From Blastocatellia bacterium (lineage in GTDB: Bacteria; Acidobacteriota; Blastocatellia; UBA7656): a DNA stretch of 64,000 bases. The stretch is from NCBI GenBank assembly GCA_035275065.1, contig DATENM010000054.1:124001-188000 (forward strand). The letters run 5' to 3'. Positions 27,019 through 35,311 of this stretch are shown here, in pieces (the stretch's first letter is position 1; each line of letters begins with the position of its first letter). The translations under genes were made by a program, and so were the position numbers. The notes beneath the pieces were generated by a model that saw only the letters and a list, made by a program, of their open reading frames with translations, had not been told where the DNA came from and made no database searches.

Positions 27019-29222
27019 AAAGCAAGCCCGTCAAACTTTTCGAGAATAGCTGGGAGCATCTGCTCGCAGAGCTTCAGCGCCTCGACCTGCTGATTCAGCG
27101 CGAGGTGCTGAAGTCGAGGCAGAGCGCCACAAAAACTCAGGAGGAGATGTTCAAGGGAATGTTTATCTCCGACGGCGAGATAGACCAGTTGCTCGACGCG
27201 AGTCTGACGGCGGCGGCGCAAAGTCCGCGGGCTGCGGCGGCGCAGAAAGCCGCCGTCGCTTTGCAGAAACAGACCGCCCAAAGCCGACAGGCGAGCCTGG
27301 AACAGGGCATCTTTTTAACCCTCCCGCATCTGGCCTACCTGTTCGGCCTGACGCCTTTTGAAGAGCAGATCATTTTGCTTTGTCTCGCCCCGGAACTCGA
27401 CCTGAAGTACGAAAAACTTTACGCCTACTTGCAAGACGATGTGACGCGCAAGAAGCCCGGCGTCGCGCTGGCGATGAGGCTCTTGTGCGGCACGCCCGAA
27501 GAGATGATTCAGGCGCGGGCATGCTTTTCCGAGCAGGCGAGTCTCATCAAGTCGCAGATTCTCCGCTATCTTGACGGCGGCGACAATCCGCTGCCGGCGC
27601 GGGTGATGAAGCTCGACGAAGCGGTTACGAATTTTCTCCTCGGCATTGCTAATCTCAGTAAAGCGATCAGCGCCTGCTGCCGGTTTTCGACGGCGAGCAT
27701 AGACGTGCAGAGCTTGCGCTGGCCCGAAGGCTTCACGGCGCGTTTGCTCGGCGTCATCGGCGACCATCTCAAGAGCGCGCAGCGCGCGACGCGCAAACTG
27801 ATCCTGCATTTTTATGGGCCTGATGGCACCGGCAAGAAGTCGCTCGCGACCGCCGCCTGCCGCGAGATGAACCTGCCCCTGCTGATCGTCGATATGCGCG
27901 AAGTGCTGCTGCGCGCCCAGCCGTTTGAAGAGACCTTGCGGTTGATCTGCCGCGAGGCCATCTTGCAGCCGGCGGCCCTCTACCTTGAGCACTTCGATCT
28001 GCTGCTCGGCGACGATGACAAGAGCCTCGCTCATCGTCAGGTCATCGCCCGCGCGATTGAAGAATTCTCCTGGCTGACGTTCATCGCCACGCAACAGGCA
28101 TGGGAGCCGGACGGGCTTTTCAAAGCGCACCTCTTCCTGAAGGTCGAGCTGCCGACGCCGGGCATGCTGGCGCGCGCGGAGCTTTGGAAATCGCTGACGG
28201 CTGAGCGCGCCGACATCGCCCCGGAGGTCAATTGCGAAGAACTGGCGACGAAGTTTCGGCTGACCCCCGGACAGATTCAGAATGCGCTGATCGCGGCGCG
28301 CAACTCGGCACACTGGCGTGAAGGCGAAGGCGCGACCGTGACGATGGAGGATCTCTACAGCGGCTGTCGCTTTCAATCGAATCAGAAGCTCGGCACGCTG
28401 GCGCGCAAGCTGTCGCCGAAGAATGGCTGGGCCGACATCACCTTGAGCGACCATGCGCTGGCGCAGCTGCATGAGATATGCGCGCAGGTTAAACACCGGC
28501 AGACCGTTTATGGCAAGTGGGGCTTTGGCCGCAAGCGCGCATTCGGCAAGGGGCTGTGCGTGCTCTTCTACGGCCAGAGCGGCACCGGCAAGACGCTCGC
28601 CGTCGAGGTCATCGCCAACGAGTTACAGCTCGAAGCCTTCAGGATCGATCTGTCGTCGGTGGTGAGCAAATACATCGGCGAGACCGAAAAGAATCTCAGC
28701 CGCGTCTTTCAGGAAGCCGAGACCAGCAACGCCATTCTGTTTTTCGACGAGGCCGACGCGCTGTTCGGCAAACGCTCGGAAGTCAAAGACGCGCACGACC
28801 GCTACGCCAATATCGAGATCAGCTACTTGCTCCAGCGCATGGAAGAGTTCGAGGGGCTGGTGATTCTCGCCAGCAACCTGCGCAAGAACATTGACGACGC
28901 CTTCTTCAGGCGCATGCACTTCGCCGTCGAGTTTCCGTTCCCCGACGCCGGCCATCGCTACCGCATCTGGCGGCAGCATTTCCCCGAGCAAGCGCCGATT
29001 GCTGAAGACATCGATTTCGATTTCCTGGCCAACCGCATTCATATCGCCGGCGGCAATATCAAGAATATCACCGTCAACGCCGCCTTTCTGGCCGCGGCAA
29101 ACTCCGGCGTCATTCACATGAAGGACTTGATTCAGGCCACCCTGCGCGAATACCAGAAGATGGGCAAGCTCTGCACGGATGCAGACTTCGCGCCTTACCA
29201 CGCCTTGCTCAGGGGCTCTTAG
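27015..29222 (+). CDS. eCIS AAA+ ATPase (Pvc15/Afp15-like)
   Basis: A 735-residue cytoplasmic ATPase starting at a GTG that overlaps the previous stop by four bases. The second AAA+ domain (about 480-720) is intact: Walker A YGQSGTGKT, Walker B ILFFDEADALFG, sensor ILASNL and the RRMHF arginine region. The first (about 230-440) is degraded: GPDGTGKKS keeps lysine but the Walker B equivalent reads LYLEHFDLL with no DE pair. Such ATPases are conserved in eCIS loci and help load effectors or assemble the particle; they are not ClpV-like sheath recyclers of T6SS. Confidence 0.92.
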   Translation: MKSKPVKLFENSWEHLLAELQRLDLLIQREVLKSRQSATKTQEEMFKGMFISDGEIDQLLDASLTAAAQSPRAAAAQKAAVALQKQTAQSRQASLEQGIFLTLPHLAYLFGLTPFEEQIILLCLAPELDLKYEKLYAYLQDDVTRKKPGVALAMRLLCGTPEEMIQARACFSEQASLIKSQILRYLDGGDNPLPARVMKLDEAVTNFLLGIANLSKAISACCRFSTASIDVQSLRWPEGFTARLLGVIGDHLKSAQRATRKLILHFYGPDGTGKKSLATAACREMNLPLLIVDMREVLLRAQPFEETLRLICREAILQPAALYLEHFDLLLGDDDKSLAHRQVIARAIEEFSWLTFIATQQAWEPDGLFKAHLFLKVELPTPGMLARAELWKSLTAERADIAPEVNCEELATKFRLTPGQIQNALIAARNSAHWREGEGATVTMEDLYSGCRFQSNQKLGTLARKLSPKNGWADITLSDHALAQLHEICAQVKHRQTVYGKWGFGRKRAFGKGLCVLFYGQSGTGKTLAVEVIANELQLEAFRIDLSSVVSKYIGETEKNLSRVFQEAETSNAILFFDEADALFGKRSEVKDAHDRYANIEISYLLQRMEEFEGLVILASNLRKNIDDAFFRRMHFAVEFPFPDAGHRYRIWRQHFPEQAPIAEDIDFDFLANRIHIAGGNIKNITVNAAFLAAANSGVIHMKDLIQATLREYQKMGKLCTDADFAPYHALLRGS

Positions 29223-29231
29223 GCGCGACCT

Positions 29232-29513
29232 GTGAGGCTCGACATGGACGAACGCGGTTTAGAGTTCAATGAAGTTCGCCTGGCCATCGTCAACGGCGAA
29301 AGGCACGCCGAGCGCGCCGCGCCGATTGCGCAATTGACCTTCGCCTACGTGCAGGAATTGCTTGAGAGAGAGCTTCAGCAGCTCGACGCCGATGCGGTCA
29401 TCGAGCATCTGGCGCTGCCGCCGATACCGGTTTCGTTCGACTTGATGGACGACGAAGCCATCGCCCGGGCGAGCGCCGAGAGCATCTTTCGCGCCGTGAT
29501 GGCGGCGCTGTAA
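29232..29513 (+). CDS. Small helical protein between the ATPase and baseplate genes
   Basis: A 93-residue acidic protein (GTG start at 29232; an ATG at 29244 is equally possible). It begins ERGLEFNEVRLAIVNGERHA and contains amphipathic helices with repeated Leu and Glu, ending in ESIFRAVMAAL. No known domain. Given its position it may be a chaperone or adaptor for the ATPase or the following CIS tube-domain protein. Confidence 0.6.
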   Translation: MRLDMDERGLEFNEVRLAIVNGERHAERAAPIAQLTFAYVQELLERELQQLDADAVIEHLALPPIPVSFDLMDDEAIARASAESIFRAVMAAL

Positions 29514-29543
29514 ACCCGACCGAAAGGAGAAGGCGACCGAAGA

Positions 29544-30254
29544 ATGACAAACGGATTCACCAACCAGCCGAAGATTCTGCGCGGCGCGTTCGTCGAGTTC
29601 GGCATCAGCGTGCCGCCGCTGATCGTCGTCTTCCAGTTCAACCCGGTGACGATCAGCCGCTCGCGCTCGGCCTACACCTACAGGCCCTACACCGGCGGCG
29701 ATCAGGACCCCGTGCAGAGCATAGACTTCACGCAGATCGTCAAGGACCCGGGCATCCTGATGCAATTCCGCAGTAAGAATACCCGGATCGTCGTCAGCCC
29801 CGAGACGCTCAACTTCGACATCCGGCTCGACGCCACCGACAAGCTGAACGCCGGCGACACCATCACCGAGCAGTTCGGGGTGGCGCCGCAGCTTTCGACG
29901 CTTGAGCTGATGATGGTCCCCAAGAGCCAGAGCGTGATGGGCGCGGCGTTGTCGGCGCTGATCGGCGGCGCCAGCAAGGCGTTCACGCTGGTCGATCAGG
30001 CGAACAACCCGCCGGTCATCCTGTTCATCTGGGGGCGCAAGAAAGTCATGCCGGTCAACATCACCAGCATGTCGATCCGCGAGGAAGAGTTCAGCAGCGA
30101 CCTCAACCCGACGCGCGTCACCGTCAGCGTCAATCTCGAAGTCATCGAAGGGCCGAACGTCGCCTACATCTACACCAAGGGGCTCAAGGAAGTCATGTCG
30201 CTGCTGAATCTGGCCAACATTGGCGACATCGCCAATACGATTATCCCGATGTAA
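29544..30254 (+). CDS. Contractile injection system tube-domain protein (Pvc7 N-terminal type)
   Basis: A 236-residue protein matching the CIS tube N-terminal domain (PF19266). The FQFNPVTISRSR segment near residue 32 and the NITSMSIREEEFSSDLNPTRVTVSVNLEVIEG C-terminal strands are typical. It is a tube-like adaptor between the hub and the inner tube. In many eCIS it is fused to a LysM domain; here the LysM part is the next gene, two bases downstream. The ribosome-binding site is GAAAGGAGA. Confidence 0.85.
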   Translation: MTNGFTNQPKILRGAFVEFGISVPPLIVVFQFNPVTISRSRSAYTYRPYTGGDQDPVQSIDFTQIVKDPGILMQFRSKNTRIVVSPETLNFDIRLDATDKLNAGDTITEQFGVAPQLSTLELMMVPKSQSVMGAALSALIGGASKAFTLVDQANNPPVILFIWGRKKVMPVNITSMSIREEEFSSDLNPTRVTVSVNLEVIEGPNVAYIYTKGLKEVMSLLNLANIGDIANTIIPM

Positions 30255-30256
30255 TT

Positions 30257-31042
30257 ATGTTTACCAAAAGCTCGCGCTACCGCAATCTCCCAGAAGTGAC
30301 GCCGGTCACCGCCGAAGGCGAGCGCCGACGCGGCAAAGACTTGCGCCTGATCCCGACGACCCGCGGGCGGTTTCTGCACACCGTGCGCGACCACGACCGC
30401 CTGGATTTGCTGGCGTTCAAATACTACAACGACGCGACGAAATGGTGGCAGATTGCCGACGCCAACCCGCAGCCGCCCTTCCCGACGGCGTTGCTCGACA
30501 GCCGGCCATTCGTCAGCGAGCGCTTTGTCTTATCGAGCGCCGACTTCGCCGCGCGCTTTGACGCGCTGCTGACGACGCTCGGCGCCGTCGGCCAGGTCGA
30601 GCGCCTCCGGCTCAACTTCTTTGACGAGGTGAGGCCGCGCCAGCCGGACTTTCTCGAAGCGACCGTCGTGGTGATCTCTGCCGCATCGCCGACGACGCAC
30701 CAGCGGGTGGTCAACCGGATAAACGGCGGCGGCTTTCATTTCTTGCGCTCGTTTGCCTGGGACGATCAAGGCCGCGCCAACGAGGCCTTCACCTTTGAAG
30801 ACCCATTGGCCAAAGCAAGCTGGCAGCAACTGGTCAAGAAACTGGCCGACACGCCGGGCATCATCGCGGTTCAGTCCGTCGTCGTCGAGGCTACTTTAGA
30901 AGTCGTTTACAACAGCGCCGTCTTATCGAGGCAGACCTTGCTTGCCTTGATTGACAAATCAGGCTTCGGACGCGAGCCGGAGTCGTCCATGCTTTCCCGC
31001 GTCGGGACGCAGATCATCATCCCTCCTAACCAGACGGTTTAG
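30257..31042 (+). CDS. LysM-containing baseplate hub protein
   Basis: A 261-residue protein. Residues about 40-75 form a LysM/gpX-type fold (HTVRDHDRLDLLAFKYYNDATKWWQIADANP block), used in phage tails and Pvc7-type proteins to connect tube and hub. After it, a domain of about 150 residues with alternating strands and helices ends in a hydrophobic IIIPPNQTV tail. It lies between the CIS tube-domain gene and the gpD gene. Function in hub assembly follows from position and LysM similarity. Confidence 0.8.
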   Translation: MFTKSSRYRNLPEVTPVTAEGERRRGKDLRLIPTTRGRFLHTVRDHDRLDLLAFKYYNDATKWWQIADANPQPPFPTALLDSRPFVSERFVLSSADFAARFDALLTTLGAVGQVERLRLNFFDEVRPRQPDFLEATVVVISAASPTTHQRVVNRINGGGFHFLRSFAWDDQGRANEAFTFEDPLAKASWQQLVKKLADTPGIIAVQSVVVEATLEVVYNSAVLSRQTLLALIDKSGFGREPESSMLSRVGTQIIIPPNQTV

Positions 31043-31053
31043 GAGAAGCTTGG

Positions 31054-32184
31054 GTGAAGGGTGTAGACGTGCCAGAGATCACCGCAACCATCTCTATCGA
31101 AGACGAAGCGGCGACGGACCTCTTCCCGTCGCTGATTGAGCTGGAAGTCGAGGAAGACCACCGCCTGGCCGGCATGTTCAAGATCAAGCTGGCGACGACG
31201 AAAGCCGATGACGGGCTCTGGATTTTCCTGGACGACGAGCGGGTGAAGCCCTGGAAAAAAGTGACCATCTCGGCCACGGTCGCCGATGGCGAAGTCGAGT
31301 TAATCACCGGCTACATCACGCTGATCAAGCCGCACATCGACCTGAACGAGAGCCAGAGCGTGCTGGAAATCTATGGCACGGACGCTACCTGCTTGATGAG
31401 TGTCGAAGAAAAGATCAAGGACTGGCCGAATAAGAGCGACAGCGATATCGCCCAGGAGATATTCGCCGGTTACAACCTGACGGCGACCGTCGATGCGACG
31501 GAGGTCATTCACGACGAAGCCGTCTCGACGATCATCCAGCGCGAAACCGACGCCCAGTTTCTCAAACGGCTGGCGCGCCGCAACGGCTTCGAGTGTTTTG
31601 TGAAAGGCGACACAGGCTTCTTCCGCAAGCCGGTGCTGACGGAGCCGGCGCAGCCGGTTCTGGCGATCCAATTCGGCGCCGAGACCAATCTGCTCGCCTT
31701 TGATGCCAGGCTGAACGCGCTGCGCCCGGCCGCCACAGAGATGCATCAGATCGATACCATCGGCAAGCAGGTCGAAGATGCGGTCGTCGAAAGCAGCGAC
31801 CAGCGCCTGCTCGGTCGTGACGGAACGCTTTCGCTCGCCACGCCGAACGGCGCGGCGGCGCGCCTGTTCGTCAAGCACGCGGTCGCCACCGGCCAGCCGG
31901 AGATGGAGAAACTCTGCCGCGCCCTGTTTGACGAAGCCGAGTGGTTCATCGAAGCAAGCGGCAAGATTGACAGCGCGATTTACGGAGCCATCTTGCAGGC
32001 GAAAAAGCTCGTGCCCATCAAAGGCGTCGGCGAAAGCTTCAGCGGCATTTATTACGTCACGAAGGTCAAGCACGTTTTTACGCTCGACGGTTACGTCCAG
32101 GAATTCACGGCGCGGCGCAACGCCATGGCACCTTCAGGGCCTGCCGATTTTGCCGGCGGCGGGCTGCTCGGAGGCTTGCTATGA
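31054..32184 (+). CDS. gpD-like baseplate hub protein (late control D family)
   Basis: A 376-residue protein from a GTG at 31054 with AGGAG eight bases upstream. The fold pattern and motifs (DDERVKPWKKVTISATVADGEVELITGYIT; STIIQRETDAQFLKRLARRNGFECFVKG) match phage P2 gpD and the VgrG gp27-like half. It would form the pseudo-hexameric hub that attaches to the spike. In PVC this part is fused to the spike in Pvc8; here the two are separate and overlap by four bases (ATGA). Confidence 0.9.
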   Translation: MKGVDVPEITATISIEDEAATDLFPSLIELEVEEDHRLAGMFKIKLATTKADDGLWIFLDDERVKPWKKVTISATVADGEVELITGYITLIKPHIDLNESQSVLEIYGTDATCLMSVEEKIKDWPNKSDSDIAQEIFAGYNLTATVDATEVIHDEAVSTIIQRETDAQFLKRLARRNGFECFVKGDTGFFRKPVLTEPAQPVLAIQFGAETNLLAFDARLNALRPAATEMHQIDTIGKQVEDAVVESSDQRLLGRDGTLSLATPNGAAARLFVKHAVATGQPEMEKLCRALFDEAEWFIEASGKIDSAIYGAILQAKKLVPIKGVGESFSGIYYVTKVKHVFTLDGYVQEFTARRNAMAPSGPADFAGGGLLGGLL

Positions 32185-32966
32185 CCGACGACCTGCTGGC
32201 GCGTCTGATCGAAAAGGTGGAGAGCCGCTATTACGGCAAGTACCGCGCTTTTGTGGTCGATAACGCCGACCCGGAGAATCGCGGACGCCTACGCCTGCGC
32301 GTCCCCAGTATCCTCGGCAACGAGGTCGTCAGCGGCTGGGCCTTGCCCTGCGCGCCTTATGGCGGGGCGGCGGAACAGGGCTTCTTCTTCATCCCGGAGG
32401 TTGACGCAGGCGTCTGGGTGGAGTTTGAGGCGGGCAATCTCGACTTTCCCATCTGGGTCGGGACATTTTGGAGCAAGCCCGGCGGGTCGAGCGAAGTGCC
32501 GTCGCCGGCCAAGGACCAATCGCCGCCGACCAGCAAGATCATCAAGACCTTGAATCACACGATTGAGCTGGCCGACGAAAGCGGCAGCGAGGCGATCAAA
32601 ATCACCGACGCCGCCAACTCCAACACCGTCGTCATCGACAAGGACGGCATGAAGCTCGAAGACGCCAACAGCAACAAGGTGACGCTCGACGACAGCGGCA
32701 TCAAGATCGAAGACAAGAATGGCAACCTCATCACGATGGACAGCTCCAGCGTGACGATCAAAAGCAGCCAAATAAAAATCGGCGATGGCGCGACCGAGCC
32801 GCTGGTGCTGGGCAATCAGTTAGTCACCGCGCTCAACAACTGGGTCACCAACGTCTTTGCGCTGCACATGCACACGGGGAATCTGGGCGCGCCGACGACA
32901 CCGCCGGTGCCGGGCGCGCCGCTGATGCTGACCCCGGCGCTGTCACAGACCAACATGGTGAAATGA
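32181..32966 (+). CDS. gpV/gp5-like spike protein with OB-fold and beta-helix
   Basis: A 261-residue protein. Residues about 12-110 are the gp5/VgrG OB-fold (YYGKYRAFVVDNADPENRGRLRLRVP; VWVEFEAGNLDFPIWVGTFW). Residues about 130-200 are a triple-stranded beta-helix with short GIKIED/GMKLED repeats, forming the needle. The C-terminal LVTALNNWVTNVFALHMHTG region is a common end domain of phage spikes. No enzymatic extension is visible, so it works as a mechanical tip. Confidence 0.9.
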   Translation: MTDDLLARLIEKVESRYYGKYRAFVVDNADPENRGRLRLRVPSILGNEVVSGWALPCAPYGGAAEQGFFFIPEVDAGVWVEFEAGNLDFPIWVGTFWSKPGGSSEVPSPAKDQSPPTSKIIKTLNHTIELADESGSEAIKITDAANSNTVVIDKDGMKLEDANSNKVTLDDSGIKIEDKNGNLITMDSSSVTIKSSQIKIGDGATEPLVLGNQLVTALNNWVTNVFALHMHTGNLGAPTTPPVPGAPLMLTPALSQTNMVK

Positions 32967-33274
32967 TTATGGCGCTTGAAATTGGCGACGCGACGGCAGC
33001 GTCGGGAATGACCAAAGCCATTTACGACCAGCTTAACACGCTGCTGTCGCCGCCGCTGCAAGGCCTGAAGCCTGAGGACCTGCAAAAGGTTCAGGACGGC
33101 TGGAAGCAGTTGGCGTTCGCCATTGCCGGCGGCGTCGTCAGCCACATTAAAGCCAACATGGAGATTTTCGGCATTCAATCCTCGGGCACGGCTTCGGTCA
33201 CGGTTGGCGGCAATCCCGGCAGCGGCACGGTCACCGCCAGTCAAACCGGGGCGACGACCGGCCACGTCAAATGA
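32963..33274 (+). CDS. Small baseplate/tip-associated protein
   Basis: A 103-residue protein whose ATG at 32963 overlaps the spike stop (a second ATG at 32969 is possible). A helical first half (SGMTKAIYDQLNTLLSPPL; WKQLAFAIAGGVVSHIKANMEI) is followed by a glycine/serine/threonine-rich tail. It occupies the Pvc10/PAAR slot between the spike and gp25 genes, but I see no PAAR histidine/cysteine signature, so it is not called PAAR. Confidence 0.65.
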   Translation: MIMALEIGDATAASGMTKAIYDQLNTLLSPPLQGLKPEDLQKVQDGWKQLAFAIAGGVVSHIKANMEIFGIQSSGTASVTVGGNPGSGTVTASQTGATTGHVK

Positions 33275-33296
33275 GGACGAAAGGGCGCGAACGAAG

Positions 33297-33677
33297 ATGG
33301 ACGCAACCGGCTTTGCCTTCCCATTCCGCATCAACGACCTCGGCCAGGTCGATACCCTGACGGGCAACGACAACCTGCGCGCCAGGGTCTTGCAAGTGCT
33401 GCTGACGTCGCCGGGCGAGCGGGTGAGCTTGCCGGAGTTCGGCTGCGGCTTGCGTGATCTGGTCTTCGACCCGAACAACGAGATTCTCGCGGCGACGACC
33501 GAATTCACCGTGACCAAGGCTTTGCAGCGATGGCTGGGCGACGAAATCATCGTGCAGCGCGTTGACGTCCTGACGCACGAAGCCGACCCCCGCGTTCCCG
33601 AAGCCGAGCTGCAAATCGAAGTCGTCTACGTCCGCCGCGACCGCCTCGAACCGGGCAAGGTGAAGATTGCTTTCTGA
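33297..33677 (+). CDS. gp25/GPW baseplate wedge protein
   Basis: A 126-residue protein from the ATG at 33297 (a longer in-frame extension upstream overlaps the previous gene in another frame). The GPW_gp25 pattern is clear: RARVLQVLLTSPGERVSLPEFGCGLRDLVFD near residues 28-58, with the RxxLPEFGCGL core, then the helix TKALQRWL. gp25 is the wedge component that starts sheath polymerisation. Confidence 0.92.
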   Translation: MDATGFAFPFRINDLGQVDTLTGNDNLRARVLQVLLTSPGERVSLPEFGCGLRDLVFDPNNEILAATTEFTVTKALQRWLGDEIIVQRVDVLTHEADPRVPEAELQIEVVYVRRDRLEPGKVKIAF

Positions 33678-33700
33678 AGCTAGGATCAGGAGATCAACCG

Positions 33701-35311
33701 ATGGCGACCATCAATCTCAGAGAAAACCGGCAAGTCATTGATTACCTGGCGCGCGACTACAACAGCTTTCGCCAGGCGCTGATCGATCTGATCCCGGCGA
33801 AGCTGCCGGAATGGACAGACCGCTCGGAAGCCGACTTCGGCATCGTCTTGATCGAGTTGTTCGCCTACATGGCCGACATCCTGAGCTATTACCAGGACCG
33901 CGTCGCCAACGAAGCCTTTCTCAACACCGCGCAGGAGCGCCGCAGCGTCATCAATCATCTGCGGCTCATCGGCTACGAAATGGCCGCCGCCGCGCCCGCC
34001 GCCGCGCGCCTGAGCGTGATCGTCGCCAACAGCGTCAATCAGACAGTCGAAATCCGCCGCGGCGATCAATTCGCGACCAGCAGCAGCAAGGATAGAAAGA
34101 GCCTGACCTTCGAATACACCGACGATAAGCCGCTGGTCATTGATCTTTCACAGCTTGTGCCGAACTCGGCGAAAAAACCGGACGGCACGCCGCTGAAGAA
34201 CTTCAAAGAGGCGACCGCCGTCATCCCCGTGCGCGAAGGCCGCTCGATTGTCAACGAAGTGATCGGGATTTCCGACGGCTCCCCCAACCAGCAATACCGG
34301 CTAGCGCAACCGCGGGTGCTGCGCGATTCGATAGAGATCGTCGTCGACACCGCGCCGCCGACGCCGCCCTGGAAGCTGCGCCGGCACTTGATCTTCAGCG
34401 GGCGCGCCTTCACGCCCGAACAGCTCGCCGCCCTTGAGCAGCAAGGCCGGATCGGCGCGACGCTCGCCTTCAGCCGCAACGCCGACCCGGATTACACCAC
34501 CGAGACCGACGAGAACGAAGTCACCCGGATCATCTTCGGGGACGGCCAGTACGGGCAGATTCCGCCGCCGAACGCCCGCCTCATCGCCAACTACCGCGTC
34601 GGCGGCGGCGCTATCGGCAACGTCGGCGCCGGGCAGATCACGGTGATTGCTCGTGCCCCGCAATTACAACTGCTCGGCGCCAAGGTGAACAACCCGCTGC
34701 CCGCCAGCGGCGGCGACGAGCGCGAATCGATTGACCAGGCGGTCAAGTTTGCCCCGACGGCCTTCACTTCCATGCAGCGCGCCGTCACCGCCAATGATTA
34801 CGTCGCCCAGGCCAAGCTCTTCCCCGGAGTCTCGAAGGCGCGCGCCGAAGCCGGCAACTGGAACATGGTCAACCTCTACATCGCGCCGACCGGCAAGGGC
34901 GAAGAGCCTTCCGACATTTTGCAGCGCGACCTGCTGGCCTACTTCGAAGATAAGCGAATGGTGACCAGTTTGATTCGCATCCTCAGCCCGACCTACGTGC
35001 ACATCGAGATTGCCGTCGACGTCGTGGCGGTGCCTTATTTCCGCAACGAAGTGGTCAGAGCCGATGCCGAGAAGGCCATTCGCGATCTGCTCGACTTTGA
35101 AAAAGTCGATTTCAAACAGACGTTGTACCTGAGCAAGATTTACGAGGCGCTGGAGAATCTCGACGGCGTCGACCACGTCTTCGTCCGCCGCTTCGAGCCT
35201 TCGGACGCGGCGCTGGCGCCGACTCACGATGGCTTGATCGAGCTGCGCGAGAACCAGATCGCCGTCCTCGGGCTGGGCGATCTGCAAATCGATGTGCAGG
35301 GAGGCGTGTAG
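33701..35311 (+). CDS. Baseplate protein J (gp6-like)
   Basis: A 536-residue wedge protein. The N-terminus (QVIDYLARDYNSFRQALIDLIPAKLPEW; LFAYMADILSYYQDRVANEAFL) and the repeated pattern from residue 260 on (IIFGDGQYGQIPPPNARL; YRVGGGAIGNVGAG; PTYVHIEIAVDVV) match baseplate J proteins of eCIS and phages. It dimerises into wedges around the hub. The AGGAG site is nine bases upstream. The next gene starts at the stop codon. Confidence 0.92.
   Translation: MATINLRENRQVIDYLARDYNSFRQALIDLIPAKLPEWTDRSEADFGIVLIELFAYMADILSYYQDRVANEAFLNTAQERRSVINHLRLIGYEMAAAAPAAARLSVIVANSVNQTVEIRRGDQFATSSSKDRKSLTFEYTDDKPLVIDLSQLVPNSAKKPDGTPLKNFKEATAVIPVREGRSIVNEVIGISDGSPNQQYRLAQPRVLRDSIEIVVDTAPPTPPWKLRRHLIFSGRAFTPEQLAALEQQGRIGATLAFSRNADPDYTTETDENEVTRIIFGDGQYGQIPPPNARLIANYRVGGGAIGNVGAGQITVIARAPQLQLLGAKVNNPLPASGGDERESIDQAVKFAPTAFTSMQRAVTANDYVAQAKLFPGVSKARAEAGNWNMVNLYIAPTGKGEEPSDILQRDLLAYFEDKRMVTSLIRILSPTYVHIEIAVDVVAVPYFRNEVVRADAEKAIRDLLDFEKVDFKQTLYLSKIYEALENLDGVDHVFVRRFEPSDAALAPTHDGLIELRENQIAVLGLGDLQIDVQGGV

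Noticed and set aside
32963..33274. PAAR tip protein
   Set aside because: Its position fits, but no PAAR cysteine/histidine pattern is visible, so it is annotated as a small tip-associated protein only.
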